Origin: Nitrosomonadales bacterium
Lineage (GTDB): Bacteria > Pseudomonadota > Gammaproteobacteria > Burkholderiales > SG8-41
DNA length: 6,369 nucleotides
Assembly (NCBI GenBank): GCA_009885185.1
Contig: VFLF01000925.1
Coordinates: 1 to 6,369 of the forward strand
Reading direction: 5' to 3'
Shown: piece by piece, positions 6,160 to 6,369 of the stretch
Position numbering within the stretch: the stretch's first letter is position 1
How the letters are laid out: the number at the start of each line of letters is the position of its first letter
Translations under genes and position numbers: made by a program
Notes under the pieces: generated by a model
Seen by the model: the letters and a program-made list of their open reading frames with translations, nothing else
Databases searched by the model: none
What the model was told of the DNA's origin: nothing

Positions 6160-6369
6160 AACGCGCTCTCGTCACGGGCGGCAGCGGTACGATCGGTGCC
6201 GCGATCTGCCGCGAGCTTTCGGCCGATGGCTTTCACGTCGTCGTGCACGCCCATCGGCGGATGGCTGAAGCTGAGGCGCTCGCCGCCACACTACGCGACG
6301 GCGGTGGCAGTGCCGAGGCGGTCGCGTTTGATGTAGGCGACAACGCGGCCACGTTTGCTGCGCTGAAGA
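6156..6369 (+). CDS. FabG-like 3-oxoacyl-ACP reductase, N-terminal part (3' end outside window)
   Basis: The first 71 residues of a short-chain dehydrogenase/reductase are visible. It begins with the beta1 strand and nucleotide-binding loop ALVTGGSGTIGAAI (4-17), a TGxxxGxG Rossmann motif. HVVVHAHR (27-34) is the second strand, ending in a basic residue as in NADPH-preferring FabG enzymes. AVAFDVGD (55-62) carries the Asp-Val that contacts the adenine. The catalytic Ser-Tyr-Lys residues lie beyond the window, so activity cannot be judged. The expected role is NADPH-dependent reduction of the beta-keto group on the growing ACP-bound chain (ApeQ-like, from memory). The four-base ATGA overlap with the dehydratase gene shows they are co-translated, matching consecutive steps of one cycle. 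Confidence 0.9.
   Translation, partial: MKRALVTGGSGTIGAAICRELSADGFHVVVHAHRRMAEAEALAATLRDGGGSAEAVAFDVGDNAATFAALK

Noticed and set aside
3619..6369. Core fatty acid synthesis cluster (fabF, fabZ, fabG)
   Set aside because: The half-size synthase, the MMPL exporter and the LolA-like and acyltransferase genes in the same transcription unit fit a pigment cluster much better. No acpP or fabD is seen.
1..6369. CRISPR arrays, tRNA or rRNA genes, insertion sequences, long repeats
   Set aside because: No repeated units, tRNA-like folds, transposase motifs or terminal inverted repeats were seen; the window is almost entirely coding on one strand.

Overview
The window is GC-rich (by eye) and reads as part of one bacterial operon. 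All seven convincing protein-coding genes lie on the + strand, head to tail, with junctions that overlap, abut or leave at most 118 bases between them. The gene set matches an aryl polyene (APE) type pigment cluster of Gram-negative bacteria, run by a type II (discrete-enzyme) polyketide system. Codon use, GC content and the presence of LolA-like and LpxL-like envelope proteins suggest a proteobacterium. Genus cannot be read from this window.

Layout. Bases 1-626 hold the 3' end of an LpxL/HtrB-type acyltransferase (5' end outside the window). Bases 627-1208 encode a periplasmic LolA-like carrier with a signal peptide. Bases 1216-3588 encode a 790-residue RND/MMPL-type exporter with about 12 membrane helices. 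Bases 3619-4815 encode a full-length beta-ketoacyl-ACP synthase with an intact Cys-His-His centre. Bases 4815-5594 encode a half-size ketoacyl-synthase-like protein that looks like a chain-length-factor partner. Bases 5595-5712 are a 118-base gap, bridged exactly by an unassigned 44-codon ORF. Bases 5713-6159 encode a hotdog-fold 3-hydroxyacyl-ACP dehydratase. From 6156 to the end of the window lies the start of a FabG-like ketoreductase (3' end outside the window).

How they work together (inference from the families). The ketosynthase and its partner extend an ACP-bound chain with malonyl units. The ketoreductase reduces each beta-keto group and the dehydratase removes water. There is no enoyl reductase in view, so a conjugated polyene would accumulate. 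The acyltransferase would attach the polyene to a lipid or sugar-lipid anchor. The MMPL exporter and LolA-like carrier would move the product across the inner membrane and periplasm to the outer membrane. ACPs, starter-unit activation, aryl head-group enzymes and any second ketosynthase are not in the window and would be expected upstream or downstream.

The cluster type itself is known. The points most worth a second look are the half-size ketosynthase partner directly coupled to the full ketosynthase, the 44-codon ORF linking it to the dehydratase, the Asp/Asn asymmetry between the two halves of the exporter, and the lack of a lipoprotein gene between exporter and ketosynthase.
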